Below are positions 5,431-6,721 of a stretch of 6,721 bases of DNA, piece after piece; the first letter of the stretch is position 1; the number at the start of each line of letters is the position of its first letter. The position numbers were made by a program, and so were the translations under genes. This DNA comes from Solirubrobacterales bacterium (lineage in GTDB: Bacteria > Actinomycetota > Thermoleophilia > Solirubrobacterales > Solirubrobacteraceae). The stretch spans positions 1 through 6,721 of the forward strand of contig JAFAZB010000421.1 in the NCBI GenBank assembly GCA_019240015.1, given 5' to 3'. The notes below the pieces were generated by a model that was not told the DNA's origin, ran no database searches, and saw only the letters and a list, made by a program, of their open reading frames with translations.

Positions 5431-6384
5431 ATGCGAGCGGTCGTGCTGGAGCGCCAAGGGCAGCCACTCGCTCCGGTCACGCTGCCGGACCCCGAGCCTG
5501 CAGACGGCCAGCTGCTGCTCACTGTCGGCGCATGTGGCGTCTGCCGAACCGACCTTCATCTGCGCGACGCTGAGATCGCCGCCACCAGGCTGCCGGTCGT
5601 GCTGGGGCATCAGATCGTGGCTCGGACCGAGGATGGCCGCCGGGTTGGCGTCCCATGGCTCGGCTGGACCGATGGCTGCTGCGCCTATTGCACCAGCGGC
5701 CGCGAGAACCTGTGCGAGCGGGCGCGCTTCACCGGCCGTGACATCGACGGCGGGTTCGCGGAGCTGACGGTCGCGGACGAGCGCTTCTGCCTTCCGCTTC
5801 CGGATCAGCTGTCAGATCAGCAGGCGGCGCCGTTGCTGTGCGGGGGCCTGATCGGTTTTCGCGCGCTGCGGCTCGCCGGCGACGCCGCCCGGGTTGGTCT
5901 GTACGGGTTCGGGTCGGCCGCTCACATGATCTGCCAGGTGGGCGTGTTCGAAGGCCGGCGGATGTTCGCGTTCACGCGTCCCGGGGATCAGCGCGGCCGG
6001 CAATTTGCGCGCGAGTTGGGCGCGGTGTGGGCTGGCGCCAGCGGCGACACTCCCCCCGAGCCGCTTGACGCGGCGATCATCTTCGCGTCCGCGGGCGAGC
6101 TCGTTCCAGCGGCGCTGCGGGTGCTCGCTCCGGGCGGCATCGTGGTGTGCGCGGGGATCTACATGAGCGACATCCCCTCGTTCCAATACGAGCTCCTGTG
6201 GCACGAGCGGACGATTCGCTCGGTCGCGAACCTGACCCGGCGCGACGGTGAGGAGTTCCTGGCGCTGGCGGTCCGCATCCCGGTCGTGACGACGGTCACC
6301 AGCTATCCGTTGGAGCGCGCCGAGCAAGCGCTGGCTGACCTCCGCGCCGGCGCATTCGAGGGCACTGCGGTCGTGATTCCCTGA
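5431..6384 (+). CDS. Zinc-dependent alcohol dehydrogenase (medium-chain, AdhA-like)
   Basis: This is a 317-residue medium-chain dehydrogenase from ATG at 5431 to TGA. The frame extends upstream to an ATG at 5338, but residues before MRAVVLERQG do not fit the family. These enzymes oxidise alcohols or reduce aldehydes with NAD(P). The catalytic-zinc residues are C38 (CGVCRTDLH), H60 (LGHQIVA) and probably C137 (PLLCGG). The structural-zinc loop (80-95) reads TDGCCAYCTSGRENLC, with Asp81 where the first Cys normally sits. The Rossmann glycine motif is GLYGFGSAAH (156-165). The C-terminal part, with YMSDIPSFQY and SVANLTRRDGEEFLAL, is typical of the zinc-binding alcohol dehydrogenase subfamily that includes propanol-preferring AdhA. 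The segment after GHQIVA is about 10 residues shorter than usual, so the protein is compact. Cofactor and substrate are not determinable. It precedes clpP by 51 bases on the same strand. Confidence 0.92.
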   Translation: MRAVVLERQGQPLAPVTLPDPEPADGQLLLTVGACGVCRTDLHLRDAEIAATRLPVVLGHQIVARTEDGRRVGVPWLGWTDGCCAYCTSGRENLCERARFTGRDIDGGFAELTVADERFCLPLPDQLSDQQAAPLLCGGLIGFRALRLAGDAARVGLYGFGSAAHMICQVGVFEGRRMFAFTRPGDQRGRQFARELGAVWAGASGDTPPEPLDAAIIFASAGELVPAALRVLAPGGIVVCAGIYMSDIPSFQYELLWHERTIRSVANLTRRDGEEFLALAVRIPVVTTVTSYPLERAEQALADLRAGAFEGTAVVIP

Positions 6385-6396
6385 CAGCCCTTGCCG

Positions 6397-6419
6397 CACC
6401 CGGGCCGCGACGCCCGGTG
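6397..6419 (+). terminator. Hairpin between the alcohol dehydrogenase and clpP
   Basis: CCGGGC (6400-6405) pairs with GCCCGG (6412-6417) around a CGCGAC loop, and with one bulged C the stem extends by CA/TG. It lies 12 bases after the dehydrogenase stop and directly before the clpP promoter candidate. There is no T-run, so termination would be weak or factor-assisted. Confidence 0.33.
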
Positions 6420-6422
6420 TCG

Positions 6423-6428
6423 TAGGGT
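6423..6428 (+). promoter_or_regulatory. Candidate -10 element of clpP
   Basis: TAGGGT fits TANNNT and ends 7 bases before the ATG at 6436, again the leaderless spacing. No Shine-Dalgarno is present in those 7 bases, and no good -35 is seen at 17-19 bases. Confidence 0.35.
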
Positions 6429-6435
6429 TCCGGGT

Positions 6436-6721
6436 ATGCCTCTGGTGCCGATGGTGATCGAGCGGACCGCACGCGGCGAGCGCGAGTTCGACATCTACAG
6501 CCGCCTGCTCAACGAGCGGATCATCTTTCTGGGGACGCCGATCGACGACATGATCGCCAACCTGGTGGTCGCGCAACTGCTGCATCTCGAGTCCCAGGAT
6601 CCCGACAAGGACATCTCGCTGTACGTCAACTGCCCGGGCGGCTCGATCTACTCGGGGCTGGCGATCTACGACACGATGCAGTTCATCAAGCCGGAGATCC
6701 AGACGATCTGCATCGGGATCG
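6436..6721 (+). CDS. clpP: ATP-dependent Clp protease proteolytic subunit (5' part)
   Basis: The frame opens with ATG at 6436 and runs off the window end after 95 complete codons. The sequence is plainly ClpP, the barrel-shaped serine peptidase that degrades unfolded or tagged proteins fed by ClpX or ClpC. It begins MPLVPMVIER, then FDIYSRLLNERIIFLG, then VVAQLLHLESQDPDKDI, the oxyanion-loop NCPGGS (65-70) and AIYDTMQFIKP. Most ClpPs have Ser rather than Cys at the second position of NxPGGS. The catalytic Ser, His and Asp all lie beyond the window. Actinobacteria usually have two ClpP subunits, often next to tig and clpX; here the upstream neighbour is an alcohol dehydrogenase, and which paralogue this is cannot be decided. 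Confidence 0.95.
   Translation, partial: MPLVPMVIERTARGEREFDIYSRLLNERIIFLGTPIDDMIANLVVAQLLHLESQDPDKDISLYVNCPGGSIYSGLAIYDTMQFIKPEIQTICIGI

Noticed and set aside
5356..5610. Longer version of the small acidic ORF (143 codons)
   Set aside because: It would overlap the alcohol dehydrogenase start and its promoter; the composition also changes sharply upstream of 5355.
5812..6585. Minus-strand ORF of 257 codons across the alcohol dehydrogenase and clpP start
   Set aside because: It overlaps two confident genes on the other strand, and its His/Arg/Gln-rich product resembles no protein family.
1..6721. Mobile element, defence system or biosynthetic cluster
   Set aside because: No transposase, integrase, attachment-like direct repeats around tRNA-Tyr, CRISPR repeats or linked effector genes are present; the genes are mostly housekeeping singletons.

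Overview
This window looks like ordinary core chromosome from a high-GC, actinobacterium-like organism. The encoded proteins point to the Thermoleophilia/Solirubrobacterales branch: the M23 peptidase has that group's style of altered metal site, the primary sigma factor has an unusual C-terminal tail, and there is an Actinobacteria-type ClpP start and a FolE2-type GTP cyclohydrolase. That placement is inference from family resemblance, since no search was run. Codons end mostly in G or C throughout. I see no insertion sequence, CRISPR array, phage gene or abrupt change in base composition.

Layout. A plus-strand gene enters from the left and ends at 327; it is the C-terminal end of a probable FAD-linked (berberine-bridge-like) oxidase. 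It converges on a minus-strand block that runs, in transcription order from right to left: rpoD/sigA (3965 to 2820), tRNA-Tyr(GTA) (2743 to 2662), a soluble class III adenylate/guanylate cyclase (2599 to 1787), and a secreted coiled-coil M23-family peptidase-like protein (1595 to 345) behind a 191-base leader. To the right, folE2 (4138-5175, plus) diverges from rpoD across a 172-base shared control region. folE2 converges, with only 3 bases between stop codons, on a small acidic minus-strand ORF (5355 to 5179). That ORF diverges in turn from a zinc-type alcohol dehydrogenase (5431-6384, plus). The window ends inside clpP (6436 onward, plus).

The genes are mostly single transcription units with housekeeping roles: sigma factor, tRNA, folate or pterin precursor synthesis, cyclic nucleotide signalling, cell-wall handling and proteolysis. 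I see no evidence that they form one system. No gap longer than 300 bases lacks a gene; the two longest non-coding stretches are the M23 leader (1596-1786) and the rpoD/folE2 region (3966-4137).

Most worth a second look: (1) the M23 domain has lost two of its three standard zinc-ligand histidines to acidic residues while keeping the other catalytic histidines; (2) several genes carry a TANNNT hexamer 7-10 bases before the ATG and no Shine-Dalgarno, suggesting leaderless transcripts; (3) the M23 leader holds a hairpin whose loop is complementary to a downstream stretch; (4) the alcohol dehydrogenase has an altered structural-zinc motif and a shortened loop.
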